Shown here: positions 1 through 8,007 of the stretch, piece by piece
How the letters are laid out: every line of letters starts with the position of its first letter
Numbering within the stretch: position 1 is the stretch's first letter
NCBI GenBank assembly: GCA_002339125.1
Contig: DDJQ01000018.1
Coordinates: forward strand, 1 to 34,679
Direction of reading: 5' to 3'
Length of the DNA: 34,679 bases
DNA from: Alteromonadaceae bacterium UBA2620
GTDB taxonomy: Bacteria; Pseudomonadota; Gammaproteobacteria; Enterobacterales; Alteromonadaceae
Program-made: the position numbers and the translations under genes
Notes under the pieces: generated by a model
Databases searched by the model: none
What the model was told of the DNA's origin: nothing
Seen by the model: only the letters and a program-made list of their open reading frames with translations

Positions 1-5
1 ACAAT

Positions 6-2120
6 TTAGCAGAACATAGCCAATACAATAAGCTGCCAAGGAATTGCTGTTTCACCAGCGACCTTGTTTTGAGGTTGCACCAGTGAATCAACGATTAAAA
101 GGTGCGGCTCTCCTTTATAGTCTGCTTCCAGCAACGTAGGGCTCTGCGCATTTTTGTGTTCAGTCGCTATTTTAAGCAGTGAGTTATGATTGGTTTCCGT
201 AAAAAAGTTCTCAATTAAACTCAATGAATCGTTGCTGTGAAAAAGTACTTTGCCGTTATCATCAATAACGGCATAACCAAATTGGTTTGGTAGTACTTTA
301 TCTTCAAACGCCAGTAACCGAGTACCAGCTATAAACATTTTTGTAATACTGGCTGTTTTGCCATACTCAGGCTTGACCTGAAGATTTGGGTTAATCTTTG
401 GCGACAAAGCAAGCATCAGGTTTCGACGACCATCTTCAATATTAAACAGTCGCTGCATGTAGAGTTTATAGGCTTTTTTATTGGAAGATTCATCTTTATA
501 AGACCAGTACTTTTCATTACGCCCAGCTCTAACATACTCTCTGTCGGTAATATCAATTTTCTGCGTATACGAAAGTGCTTGTGACACATTTATCACCGGA
601 TAGTCTTTGCTTGATATAACTTGTCCATCTTCATTAACGCTGCTAATCGATTCGATAAAAGCAGAATATTCCTGATTTTTGTTATCTACATTTTCTGAGT
701 CATGACTGCCAAGAAAAATAGTGTGGTCTGTATACTGGCAATACGGCCATTCGGCAAATTCTCCTGGAGTGTGGTCACAACCTTGAAGCTCTACACACTT
801 CTGGCCTTTCCTGTTTTCAGTATTGCAGTCTAAGTATGCAGCTGGCTTTTGTATCTTACCAATACTCTCTAGCAACGTTTGTAATTCGCTATTAAAATCT
901 TCCTTTATTTTTGCGTGGATGTGCTTGAGTTGAAGCTTCTTAAAATCTATCAGATAGTCAAAAAACAGTTGCTGAGAAAAACCTATCGTCATAACCCCGA
1001 CAGCCACTATTAAACCCAGTACAATCTGGCTTTTATCACCTTTTTGGATAGTCTGATTGGCGCTAATAAAACGCAGCTTTATCAATGGAATAACTGCGAT
1101 CAATAGTAGCAGTGCTAAAATCAGCCACATTAATAAGTCGGGGGAGAGCTTTAGTTTTTGCGCATTAATCACACTTGTCTTGATAACACCCACTAAATAA
1201 TACTGGGTACCATCAGCGCTCAGCCCCTTACTCGTAATCGGATGGATATAAGCCCTGTAATCACTTTCTGATAGTGTTACATCAACAAATCGGGTGCCTT
1301 CAATTGTAAATGCCGAACTGCCTCTTTGTGTATCACCACTGCAGTTAGCGTCGTCAGGATCTGATTTACAGCTATTTCCTGCAGACGTATCCGTCGACAA
1401 ATTAGTCACTTTTCTCAGCAATAACTCTGCGTCATTGCTTAGATTAGCCACCTGATTAATCACAGATTTAACTTCACCGTTACCCGCCACAAGCGCTACT
1501 GTTTGGAAACGGTTTACCCGTTGTTTAAGGGAGTAGTGAATACTGCTTTCCAACTCTATAGAAAGGGTTAAGTCAGCGTTTTCATAGTATTTCAGTTGAG
1601 TAAAGTGAACTGTATTGAATTGAGGAATTTCGAACGAAAAGAAATGCTGCTCTTTTTTATAGTCAGACTTTGCTTCATCTTCAAGCTTTGGTTCAACACT
1701 TTCATCTCCTGTCTTTACATTACCACCTTTTTCATCCTCAGACTCTGCATTAACGTATTCGACCCTAAGTACTCTAATATCGGCTAGATCCGCAGAAGAA
1801 TTTCGCAACTTCTCAAAATTACCTTTACTAGTTTTTCGCAGGTCTATTTTAAGATCCTTTTTGTCCTCTGAGCTCAGAGGACACTTGTCGCCAACGCAGA
1901 TTGATTCAGGAAAAGAGTATTTTGCGGTGGCTCCAACCTTTTCCAAACTGCGTTGAATAGTGCCTTCAACCTGCTGGAGTTCACGAAAGAGCAGTGTATT
2001 AAGCGTGTCTTCGTTGCGGTCCATTTTCAGGTAATAGACCACACCAAAAATGATGCCACCCAATGTAAGAACAAGGGTGAGGAACAAAAGCCTTGAGAGG
2101 TTTCGTTTCAGTGGTGTCAT
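6..2120 (-). CDS. Membrane sensor-like protein with two periplasmic domains, possibly truncated at its C-terminus
   Basis: The function is not recognised. The 704-residue protein has a membrane segment at about residues 10-31, a first exported region at about 32-328, two close membrane segments at about 329-349 and 364-384, and a second exported region at about 388-690. The last residues, PWQLIVLAMFC, look like the start of a fourth membrane helix that is cut by a TAA codon. The exported parts contain cysteine pairs (C75/C80, C251/C260 and a cluster near 430-460) that could form disulfides. The layout resembles Cache-type sensory proteins, where a helix and a cytoplasmic output domain would normally follow; this is inference. 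The ATG has an AGGA Shine-Dalgarno six bases upstream. The gene reads more AT-rich than the sugar cluster. Only five bases lie beyond the stop, so a frameshift cannot be separated from a natural end. Confidence 0.7.
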   Translation of the reverse strand: MTPLKRNLSRLLFLTLVLTLGGIIFGVVYYLKMDRNEDTLNTLLFRELQQVEGTIQRSLEKVGATAKYSFPESICVGDKCPLSSEDKKDLKIDLRKTSKGNFEKLRNSSADLADIRVLRVEYVNAESEDEKGGNVKTGDESVEPKLEDEAKSDYKKEQHFFSFEIPQFNTVHFTQLKYYENADLTLSIELESSIHYSLKQRVNRFQTVALVAGNGEVKSVINQVANLSNDAELLLRKVTNLSTDTSAGNSCKSDPDDANCSGDTQRGSSAFTIEGTRFVDVTLSESDYRAYIHPITSKGLSADGTQYYLVGVIKTSVINAQKLKLSPDLLMWLILALLLLIAVIPLIKLRFISANQTIQKGDKSQIVLGLIVAVGVMTIGFSQQLFFDYLIDFKKLQLKHIHAKIKEDFNSELQTLLESIGKIQKPAAYLDCNTENRKGQKCVELQGCDHTPGEFAEWPYCQYTDHTIFLGSHDSENVDNKNQEYSAFIESISSVNEDGQVISSKDYPVINVSQALSYTQKIDITDREYVRAGRNEKYWSYKDESSNKKAYKLYMQRLFNIEDGRRNLMLALSPKINPNLQVKPEYGKTASITKMFIAGTRLLAFEDKVLPNQFGYAVIDDNGKVLFHSNDSLSLIENFFTETNHNSLLKIATEHKNAQSPTLLEADYKGEPHLLIVDSLVQPQNKVAGETAIPWQLIVLAMFC

Positions 2121-2277
2121 ACAGCATCCTGCTTATATAACGTTGCATCCTATCGATATCGAACTGCAGTAACCATCAAACGTTATAATTTAGTTATATT
2201 GCTTGTACATTATTTAGCCAAAGCATAGCGCCGGCAGCATTTTTGATCAACCAAAACTGTATAATTAACCAGCGCTA

Positions 2278-2943
2278 TCAGGCACTGGCCAGCGCGAGCT
2301 TTACGGCAAAGTACACAAACAGACCGCCAGCCGCCTTATTTAACCAGAAGCTTAAGCGGCCAACACCGGACAGGCGCTTACGTAGCCACACGGTACCGAT
2401 AACCAATAGCAAACACCAGGACGTCCCGGTAAGTGTAAATATGCCGCCAAGGGCCAGGAACATTGTGGTTTTATCAGCAACTTCGGCCGGAATAAATTGT
2501 GGTACAAAAGCCAGAAAGAACAACGCAACCTTGGGGTTTAATACATTCGTTAAAAAACCACCGGCAAAAATTCGCTGCAAACTGGCGGTGCGAGGTAACT
2601 CCACTTCTTGTTTTGCCTGTAGCTCTCCCTCTGTCTCAGTGCGGCCCTGCTGTGGCCGTTTTGCCATTAGCATAGAAAAACCGAGGTATAACAGGTAAGC
2701 ACACCCGGCTACCTTAATCACCGTAAATGCCCAGGCGGAAGTGGCCAGCAAAGCACTGAGTCCCAGCGCTGCTGCCACAATATGTACGCTGACACCCGAC
2801 ATAATGCCAAGTAAGGCTACTACCCCGGCGCGAGCGCCCTGAGTAGCACTGCGGGCAATGATGTATAACGAATCCGGCCCGGGCAGAATGTTTAACAGCA
2901 GGCAGGCAAAGATAAACGGGATAACATTGATAACGTCAAACAT
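2278..2943 (-). CDS. LysE/RhtB-family amino-acid exporter
   Basis: This is a 221-residue inner-membrane protein of the LysE/RhtB translocator family, which exports amino acids or related small metabolites. The N-terminal helix carries the family signature NILPGPDSLYIIARS, followed by GARAGVVALLGIMSG. The helix near residue 135 has the typical GFLTNVLNPKVALFFLAFVPQF stretch, seen here as separate pieces, and a hydrophilic loop lies near residues 95-120. The length matches the usual 200-225 residues. It starts 33 bases after the stop of the EamA transporter gene on the same strand, so the two are probably co-transcribed as an export pair. The substrate cannot be predicted. Confidence 0.9.
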   Translation of the reverse strand: MFDVINVIPFIFACLLLNILPGPDSLYIIARSATQGARAGVVALLGIMSGVSVHIVAAALGLSALLATSAWAFTVIKVAGCAYLLYLGFSMLMAKRPQQGRTETEGELQAKQEVELPRTASLQRIFAGGFLTNVLNPKVALFFLAFVPQFIPAEVADKTTMFLALGGIFTLTGTSWCLLLVIGTVWLRKRLSGVGRLSFWLNKAAGGLFVYFAVKLALASA

Positions 2944-2976
2944 GATGAACTCTGGCCTATCAGTAATAACAGTAAG

Positions 2977-3852
2977 TTACTCCAGCCACACCAACATGGC
3001 AATCCCGGCAACCGCCAGCGCGGACCAGACAGAGACATTACGACTTACTCTGTCGCCCAGCCACCAGCCAATGCCCAGAGAAAGCAACACACTGGCTGCC
3101 AGCAGGGTTTGTGCGACGGCCGCTTTGGTATAACTGAACGCCAGCATTTGTAAGGTCAGCGCCATAAAGGTGCCGATAAACACTGCGAGCGTAAACAGTC
3201 GCCAGGTTTTGCCCTTATCAGTGGTTGTAGGCAACCAGCGCTGTCTGGTAAGCACCATCAGCAAACAAGTAATCAGCAGGCCGCCCAGCAGCCGGATAAG
3301 GCTGGCATTAAAGGCACCAATCTCAAAGGAAGTCAGCACATCGCGGCTAATAACAGCCCCGACCGCCTGACAAAGCGCTGCCAGCGCAGCATAAACATAA
3401 CCGGTTGGCGAAAATAAGGTTAACGCCGCGGGCTTGTGGATTTTTACAATCACGTCCACCGAGATGATTACCAGCGCCACCGCCAGCCACTGCTGCCAGC
3501 TTAACCACTCACCAATCCATGCCATGGCCAGTAAGGCGGTTAATACCGGTGCCAGTGTTTCAGCAATCAAAATAGACTGGGCGTCACCGATTTTATTAAG
3601 CGCCTGAAAGAAAAAAGTATCGCCCAGGCCGATACCAATAACGCCACTAAGCAACAACCAGCCCCAAACTGCGCCCGGAGCTTCTATGGGAGGAAACAAC
3701 ACCACTGACACAGCCAGGAGCAATCCGGCAGACAGCAGTCCTTTCCAGAAATTTAGCGCCAGTGGTGAAAAAGCACTGCCCAGTACCCTGAATAAACGGG
3801 CAGACACCGCCCAGCAGAGCGCCGCAGCCAGCGCGGCAAATTCGCCAATCAT
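2977..3852 (-). CDS. EamA/DMT-family transporter
   Basis: This is a 291-residue inner-membrane protein with about ten hydrophobic helices arranged as two similar halves, typical of the drug/metabolite transporter (EamA) superfamily. Its N-terminus, MIGEFAALAAALCWAVSARLF, split as the usual first helix with a conserved aromatic, fits the family. A second-half start is visible at about residue 150 (GYVYAALAALCQAVGAVISR). The ATG is preceded by GGGGA at a seven-base spacing. The LysE-family gene follows 33 bases downstream. An intrinsic terminator of the upstream sugar operon ends only about 24 bases before the start codon. Expression therefore needs a promoter overlapping the end of that operon, or read-through. 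Substrate unknown. Confidence 0.9.
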   Translation of the reverse strand: MIGEFAALAAALCWAVSARLFRVLGSAFSPLALNFWKGLLSAGLLLAVSVVLFPPIEAPGAVWGWLLLSGVIGIGLGDTFFFQALNKIGDAQSILIAETLAPVLTALLAMAWIGEWLSWQQWLAVALVIISVDVIVKIHKPAALTLFSPTGYVYAALAALCQAVGAVISRDVLTSFEIGAFNASLIRLLGGLLITCLLMVLTRQRWLPTTTDKGKTWRLFTLAVFIGTFMALTLQMLAFSYTKAAVAQTLLAASVLLSLGIGWWLGDRVSRNVSVWSALAVAGIAMLVWLE

Positions 3853-3875
3853 AATCTGTTCCCCAAATTTACCGC

Positions 3876-3902
3876 AAAAAAATACCCGGCAAAGCCGGGT
3901 AT
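3876..3902 (-). terminator. Intrinsic terminator of the sugar-oxidation operon
   Basis: A nine-base perfect stem (ATACCCGGC / GCCGGGTAT) closes a three-base AAA loop at 3882-3902. On the minus strand it is followed directly by seven T residues (3882 down to 3876). It lies 24 bases past the stop of the DUF1080 gene and marks the end of the leftward operon. Confidence 0.9.
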
Positions 3903-3926
3903 ATTATTTGCAGCTAGTTTGACAGC

Positions 3927-4685
3927 TTAGAGTTCGCGGAGCCAGATATTCCTGAAGCTCACCAGATTGTCGTGATCCTGCAACTGGATAGGCGCGCAGC
4001 CGTGGGCTTTATACTTCGGCGCACCAATCCATTCTGTCGTGCCCTGGATTTCCACATGGTTTTGTACCACGACACCATTATGGATAACCGTTACATAGCC
4101 GGGCGATTCCAGAGCTTCACCGTCGAATCTGGGCGCGGTAAAGATAATGTCGTACTCCTGCCATTCACCTGGTGGGCGGGTGGCATTCACCAGTGGAATG
4201 GTTTGCTTATAGACCGATGCAGCCTGGCCGTTGGGATAGGTTTTATTCTGGTAAGAATCGAGCACCTGAATCTCATAGCGTTCCTGGAAGAATACGCCAC
4301 TGTTGTTGCGTTTCTGCCCGTCCATATCTTCTTCTGGCTGTGGTGCACGCCATTCAACGTGTAACTGTACATCACAGAAAGATTGCTTGGTACGGATGTT
4401 ACCCGTGCCAGGTTTCACAGTGACCGTGTCACCACCGAGAGTCCAGTTCGCTTCGCCGCCTTTCACTGATTCCCAGGCCGACAGATCGGTACCGTCAAAC
4501 AGTACAACCGCATCAGACGGCGCTTTGCCAACCGGCGTTTCTACTGCTTCTGGTACAGGTTCCCAGACTTCGGTTTTTTGTGCCTGTTGCCAGGGCTCAA
4601 GATTTTCCTGCGGGGCAGCACAAGCCGCCAATGCAGGCGTTAACAGCGCCAGGCCGGCGACTGTTGCTAAATGATTGTTACGCAT
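3927..4685 (-). CDS. DUF1080 (3-keto-disaccharide hydrolase family) lipoprotein
   Basis: This 252-residue envelope protein belongs to the DUF1080 family (Pfam PF06439), a concanavalin-like fold now annotated as 3-keto-disaccharide hydrolase. Family landmarks are FDGTDLSAWESVKGG near the N-terminus, the NNSGVFFQERYEIQVLDSY core, WQEYDIIFTAPRF, and the C-terminal SFRNIWLREL. A lipobox LAAC puts the lipidated cysteine at residue 22, so the protein is probably membrane-anchored outside the cytoplasm. I chose the ATG at 4685 because AAGAGG lies nine bases upstream; a TTG 24 bases earlier is open but lacks such a site. It is the last gene of the operon, after the GMC oxidoreductase pair. That order fits a model in which a glycoside is first oxidised and the 3-keto product is then cleaved; this is inference from family knowledge. 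Confidence 0.9.
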   Translation of the reverse strand: MRNNHLATVAGLALLTPALAACAAPQENLEPWQQAQKTEVWEPVPEAVETPVGKAPSDAVVLFDGTDLSAWESVKGGEANWTLGGDTVTVKPGTGNIRTKQSFCDVQLHVEWRAPQPEEDMDGQKRNNSGVFFQERYEIQVLDSYQNKTYPNGQAASVYKQTIPLVNATRPPGEWQEYDIIFTAPRFDGEALESPGYVTVIHNGVVVQNHVEIQGTTEWIGAPKYKAHGCAPIQLQDHDNLVSFRNIWLREL

Positions 4686-4727
4686 AAATTGTGTCCTCTT
4701 AATTGACAATTCATCAACGACCTGAAA

Positions 4728-5345
4728 TCAGGTCGCCCAGGCTCTGTCGCCCTTCTCATAGGGCAGATCGCCATCAAACTTGCCAGGAATACCCACGTAA
4801 CGCAGTACCTTGGTAGCGCCTACTTCTGACGTAAAGAAAGTAAACAGGGTTAGCTGCTTAAACATCGTGAAGTAATGCGGTAGCGGATCGGTATCATCGG
4901 CATCACGGCTGTTAGGCCGCTGATTAACTGCACCCCACAGGTTACGCTCGGCATTGTATTTCTTTGCTTCGGCATCCAGCTCCGTCAGCAACTCAAAACG
5001 CTGTGCATTGCTTAAGACAAGGAACGGCGTATCGAAGCGTTCGTCACTGGCCAGGTTGAGCTTACGCAGGCCATCTTTAAACGCCTGTTGCTGAACGGGC
5101 GTGTAACAGTCTGCTACCAGTACCGCCATCATTTGTGCACACTGGGCATCTTTAGCTCCCGGTGTGTCCGTGCGTGGCATAATGGTTTCAGCCACTTCGC
5201 TCATAAGGCTGATATCATCCTTACTGAGGCCCACCTTAGACGGGTCTGTAGCTGGCACCTTTAAACCCCAGGCCATAGCATTACTGCCTACAAAGGCAGC
5301 GCCGGTTGAGGCCGCAATCATTTTAAGAAGGTCGCGTCTATCCAT
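4728..5345 (-). CDS. Gluconate 2-dehydrogenase subunit 3 family protein, Tat-type leader
   Basis: This 205-residue protein is the small partner subunit found beside GMC-type membrane sugar dehydrogenases (gluconate 2-dehydrogenase subunit 3, Pfam PF13618). The N-terminus MDRRDLLKMIAASTGAAFVG is a twin-arginine leader, so the protein, and perhaps the bound GMC subunit in the same complex, would be exported folded. Recognisable body motifs include SEVAETIMPRTDTPGAKDA, close to the usual start of the domain, and the C-terminal region ending FTSEVGATKVLRYVGIPGKF. It starts one base after the GMC stop codon (TAA-G-ATG), so translation is probably coupled; GGGGAA inside the GMC end serves as its Shine-Dalgarno. 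In related complexes a cytochrome c is the third subunit, but none is encoded here. Confidence 0.9.
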   Translation of the reverse strand: MDRRDLLKMIAASTGAAFVGSNAMAWGLKVPATDPSKVGLSKDDISLMSEVAETIMPRTDTPGAKDAQCAQMMAVLVADCYTPVQQQAFKDGLRKLNLASDERFDTPFLVLSNAQRFELLTELDAEAKKYNAERNLWGAVNQRPNSRDADDTDPLPHYFTMFKQLTLFTFFTSEVGATKVLRYVGIPGKFDGDLPYEKGDRAWAT

Positions 5346-5346
5346 C

Positions 5347-7032
5347 TTAGATGTTCCCCTTTTTCAGTTCTTCAACAGCAAAGTTAGCAGCCCTTGCAGT
5401 TAATGCCATGTAAGTCAACGATGGGTTAACACAAGAAGCCGAAGTCATCGCCGCACCATCGGTAACAAATACGTTGGGCGCATCCCATACCTGGTTGTGT
5501 GCGTTAAGCACTGAAGACTTAGGATCGCGGCCCATGCGTGCACCGCCCATTTCATGAATACCCATGCCCGGCGCGTAATCCGCGTCGTAACCCTGAACAT
5601 TCTTAAGGCCCATTTTTTCGAACATTTCCACTGCGTCATTCATCATATCTTTACGCATGGCTAATTCGTTTTCTTTGATCTCAACGTCCATCTCCAGCAC
5701 TGGTAAGCCCCACTTGTCTTTTTGTGCTTTATTGAGATACACCTTGTTGTCATGGTTTGGCAGCATTTCACCAAAGGCCGTCATACCAATCGACCAGCTG
5801 CCCGGCTCACTCAGGATGTTTTTCAGGTCGGCACCAATGCCCATCTCGGCCACGTTACGGTTCCAGCCCTGACGACTTGCCGAGCCCTGATAACCAAAGC
5901 CACGCAGATAGTCACGCTTATCATCACCCCAGTTACGGAAACGCGGGATGTAAAAACCAGAAGGACGGCGTCCGTAATAGTATTTATCTTCAAAACCCTC
6001 GATGTCGGCCGATGCGCCCACGCGGAAGTGGTGGTCCATAATATTATGGCCCAGTTCGCCGCTGCTGCTGCCCAGACCGCCATCCCACACATCGGTGGCT
6101 GAGTTCATCAGCATCCATACCGAGTTAAGGGCCGACGCATTCAGGAACACAATCTTGCTCTTAAATTCGTAAGTCTGATTATTTTCCGAGTCGAGAATTT
6201 CAACGCCGGTTGCACGTTTTTTGTCTTTATCGTACAGCACGCGGGTTACGATAGAGAAAGGACGCACGGTCAGATTTCCAGTTGCCATTGCTACCGGCAG
6301 TGTTGACGACTGCGTGGAGAAGTAACCGCCAAACGGACAACCCAGCCAGCACTTGTTACGGTACTGACAGTTCACCCGGTTTTGCTCTGGCTTTGGCTCG
6401 GTCATGTTAGCACTTCGGCCATTGATAATATGACGAGTGCCTTTAAACGCTTTCTGCAAACGCTTGGCGAGATCTTTTTCCACCACATTGAGTGGCATTG
6501 GCGGCTGGTACTGACCATCAGGCAGTACGTCCAGGCCATCGCGGTTACCGCTGATTCCGGCAAAACGTTCTACATAGTCATACCAGGGCGCTAAATCGTT
6601 GTAGCGAATTGGCCAGTCTACGCCAACACCTTCTTTGGCATTGGCCATGAAGTCCGCTTCATTCAGACGGTAGCTTTGACGACCCCATAACAGCGAGCGG
6701 CCGCCCACGTGGTAGCCACGGTACCAGTCGAAACGTTTCTTCTCGACATAAGGTGACGTCTGGTGACTTTCCCACATGCCATAGGTAGATTCATTCAGCG
6801 GGTAGTCACGCTTGATCACCGGCTCCAGTTCTTTCATTTCCTGGGTCGCCAAATCACGGTGCGGATAGTTCCACGCTTCATTGTGAGCGTTTACGTAATC
6901 CTTGATATGTTCAATATTACGACCACGCTCCAGCATCAGGACTTTAAGTCCTTTTTCGGCCAGCTCTTTAGCTGCCCAACCGCCGCTGATCCCTGAACCA
7001 ACTACGATTGCATCATAGACATTATCTGCCAT
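5347..7032 (-). CDS. GMC-family FAD sugar oxidoreductase (large dehydrogenase subunit)
   Basis: This 561-residue flavoprotein of the glucose-methanol-choline family is likely the catalytic subunit that oxidises a sugar or glycoside hydroxyl, plausibly at C3. The FAD-binding motif VVGSGISGGWAAKEL lies near residues 11-25, followed by VLMLERG. A mid-protein cysteine cluster, CQYRNKCWLGCPFGG, is typical of this dehydrogenase subgroup. The C-terminal GMC domain has HEMGGARMG, and CVNPSLTYMALT carries the usual catalytic-region asparagine. There is no leader of its own, so export probably depends on the Tat leader of the adjacent small subunit; this hitchhiker model is inference. The ATG at 7032 has AAGGGGAGAAGT just upstream; an open TTG start at 7086 is less likely. 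The Caulobacter lactose/glucoside 3-dehydrogenase and gluconate 2-dehydrogenase are the closest functional analogues I can name. Confidence 0.93.
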   Translation of the reverse strand: MADNVYDAIVVGSGISGGWAAKELAEKGLKVLMLERGRNIEHIKDYVNAHNEAWNYPHRDLATQEMKELEPVIKRDYPLNESTYGMWESHQTSPYVEKKRFDWYRGYHVGGRSLLWGRQSYRLNEADFMANAKEGVGVDWPIRYNDLAPWYDYVERFAGISGNRDGLDVLPDGQYQPPMPLNVVEKDLAKRLQKAFKGTRHIINGRSANMTEPKPEQNRVNCQYRNKCWLGCPFGGYFSTQSSTLPVAMATGNLTVRPFSIVTRVLYDKDKKRATGVEILDSENNQTYEFKSKIVFLNASALNSVWMLMNSATDVWDGGLGSSSGELGHNIMDHHFRVGASADIEGFEDKYYYGRRPSGFYIPRFRNWGDDKRDYLRGFGYQGSASRQGWNRNVAEMGIGADLKNILSEPGSWSIGMTAFGEMLPNHDNKVYLNKAQKDKWGLPVLEMDVEIKENELAMRKDMMNDAVEMFEKMGLKNVQGYDADYAPGMGIHEMGGARMGRDPKSSVLNAHNQVWDAPNVFVTDGAAMTSASCVNPSLTYMALTARAANFAVEELKKGNI

Positions 7033-7086
7033 TACTTCTCCCCTTAAATCGTCTAGTTTTACTAACCGATTTTGTGTGTTGCCCAA

Positions 7087-8007
7087 TCACACATCACAAA
7101 TCAGAATGGCCTCGCGCAGCGATTCAATCTGACCCAGAATGGTTTTTGGGGTTGGTAAAAACTCCTGAGCTACATATCCGTTAAAGCCGGTCTTGTTAAT
7201 TGCTTTGATAATCGCCGGATAAAACAGCTCCTGGGTGTCATTTATTTCGTTTCTGCCGGGTACGCCGGCGGTGTGGTAGTGACCAAAGTACTCATGGTTA
7301 TCCCGGATGGTACGAATGATGTCACCTTCGCTGATTTGCATATGATAGATATCATAGAGCAGCTTAAAATTAGCTGAACCGAGCTGTTTGCACAGGGCTA
7401 TGCCCCATGCCGAGTTATCCGCAAAGTAATCCGGGTGATCCACCTTGCTGTTAAACAGCTCCATTTGCAGAATTACGCCACGCTTCTCAGCCTGCTTAAT
7501 GATTCGCTTTAAGCCGGTGACAGCATGTTGCAGCCCCTGCTCCGGGCTAACGCCTCGTTTGTTACCACTAAAACAAATCAGGTTGCGGTAACCCGCATCG
7601 GCGACTAAATCAATGTGCTTTAAGTAGCGCTCCGTTAGTTCGTCATGGAACTTCGGATCAGCCCAACCGTCTTCCAGGTTAAGCTCGGCACCATTACACA
7701 TTGAGCTATCGACGCCATACTTTTTGAGCGCTGGCCAGTCGGCCGGTCCCACTAAATCGATGGCATTAAAGCCAATGGCTTTCGCCGCCATACACAGCTC
7801 TTCAATGCTTAACTCGCCGTAAGTCCAGCGAGCTACAGAATGATTGATATTCCCTTTCAGTTTTAATCCCGCGATGTCATCCGGCAATGCCGCCAGCGCC
7901 GACGAACTTAAACTGGCGCCGGTTACCCCGAGTACCAGTTTTTTGAGCAGGTCGCGACGCGCGATGAGCGCGTCGGAAATAGCAGGTTTCATTGGGTTAT
8001 CAGGCAT
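7087..8007 (-). CDS. Tat-exported TIM-barrel sugar isomerase/epimerase (hydroxypyruvate isomerase-like)
   Basis: This is a 306-residue xylose-isomerase-like TIM barrel (AP endonuclease family 2 fold) close to the hydroxypyruvate isomerase group. A twin-arginine leader, ARRDLLKKLVLGVTGASL, spans about residues 16-33, which is unusual for Hyi-like enzymes and suggests a periplasmic site of action. Likely metal and catalytic residues are E183 (QMELFNSK), D219 (LYDIYHMQ), H245 (YHTAGVPGRNE) and E282 (AQEFLP). The gene overlaps the end of the permease gene by eight bases, with AGAGG nine bases before the ATG, so the two are coupled. It lies just upstream of the GMC gene. A role in epimerising or isomerising the oxidised sugar is inferred from its neighbours. 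Confidence 0.87.
   Translation of the reverse strand: MPDNPMKPAISDALIARRDLLKKLVLGVTGASLSSSALAALPDDIAGLKLKGNINHSVARWTYGELSIEELCMAAKAIGFNAIDLVGPADWPALKKYGVDSSMCNGAELNLEDGWADPKFHDELTERYLKHIDLVADAGYRNLICFSGNKRGVSPEQGLQHAVTGLKRIIKQAEKRGVILQMELFNSKVDHPDYFADNSAWGIALCKQLGSANFKLLYDIYHMQISEGDIIRTIRDNHEYFGHYHTAGVPGRNEINDTQELFYPAIIKAINKTGFNGYVAQEFLPTPKTILGQIESLREAILICDV

Noticed and set aside
2215..2245. Terminator after the LysE-family gene
   Set aside because: The GCCGGC-centred sequence forms only an imperfect stem and no T-tract follows on the minus strand.
4172..4674. Plus-strand open frames inside the DUF1080 gene
   Set aside because: They are shadows of the conserved minus-strand gene with no motif of their own.
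5722..6102. Long open frames on the plus strand opposite the GMC oxidoreductase
   Set aside because: They lie antisense to a strongly conserved gene, have no recognisable family motif, and reflect its codon bias.
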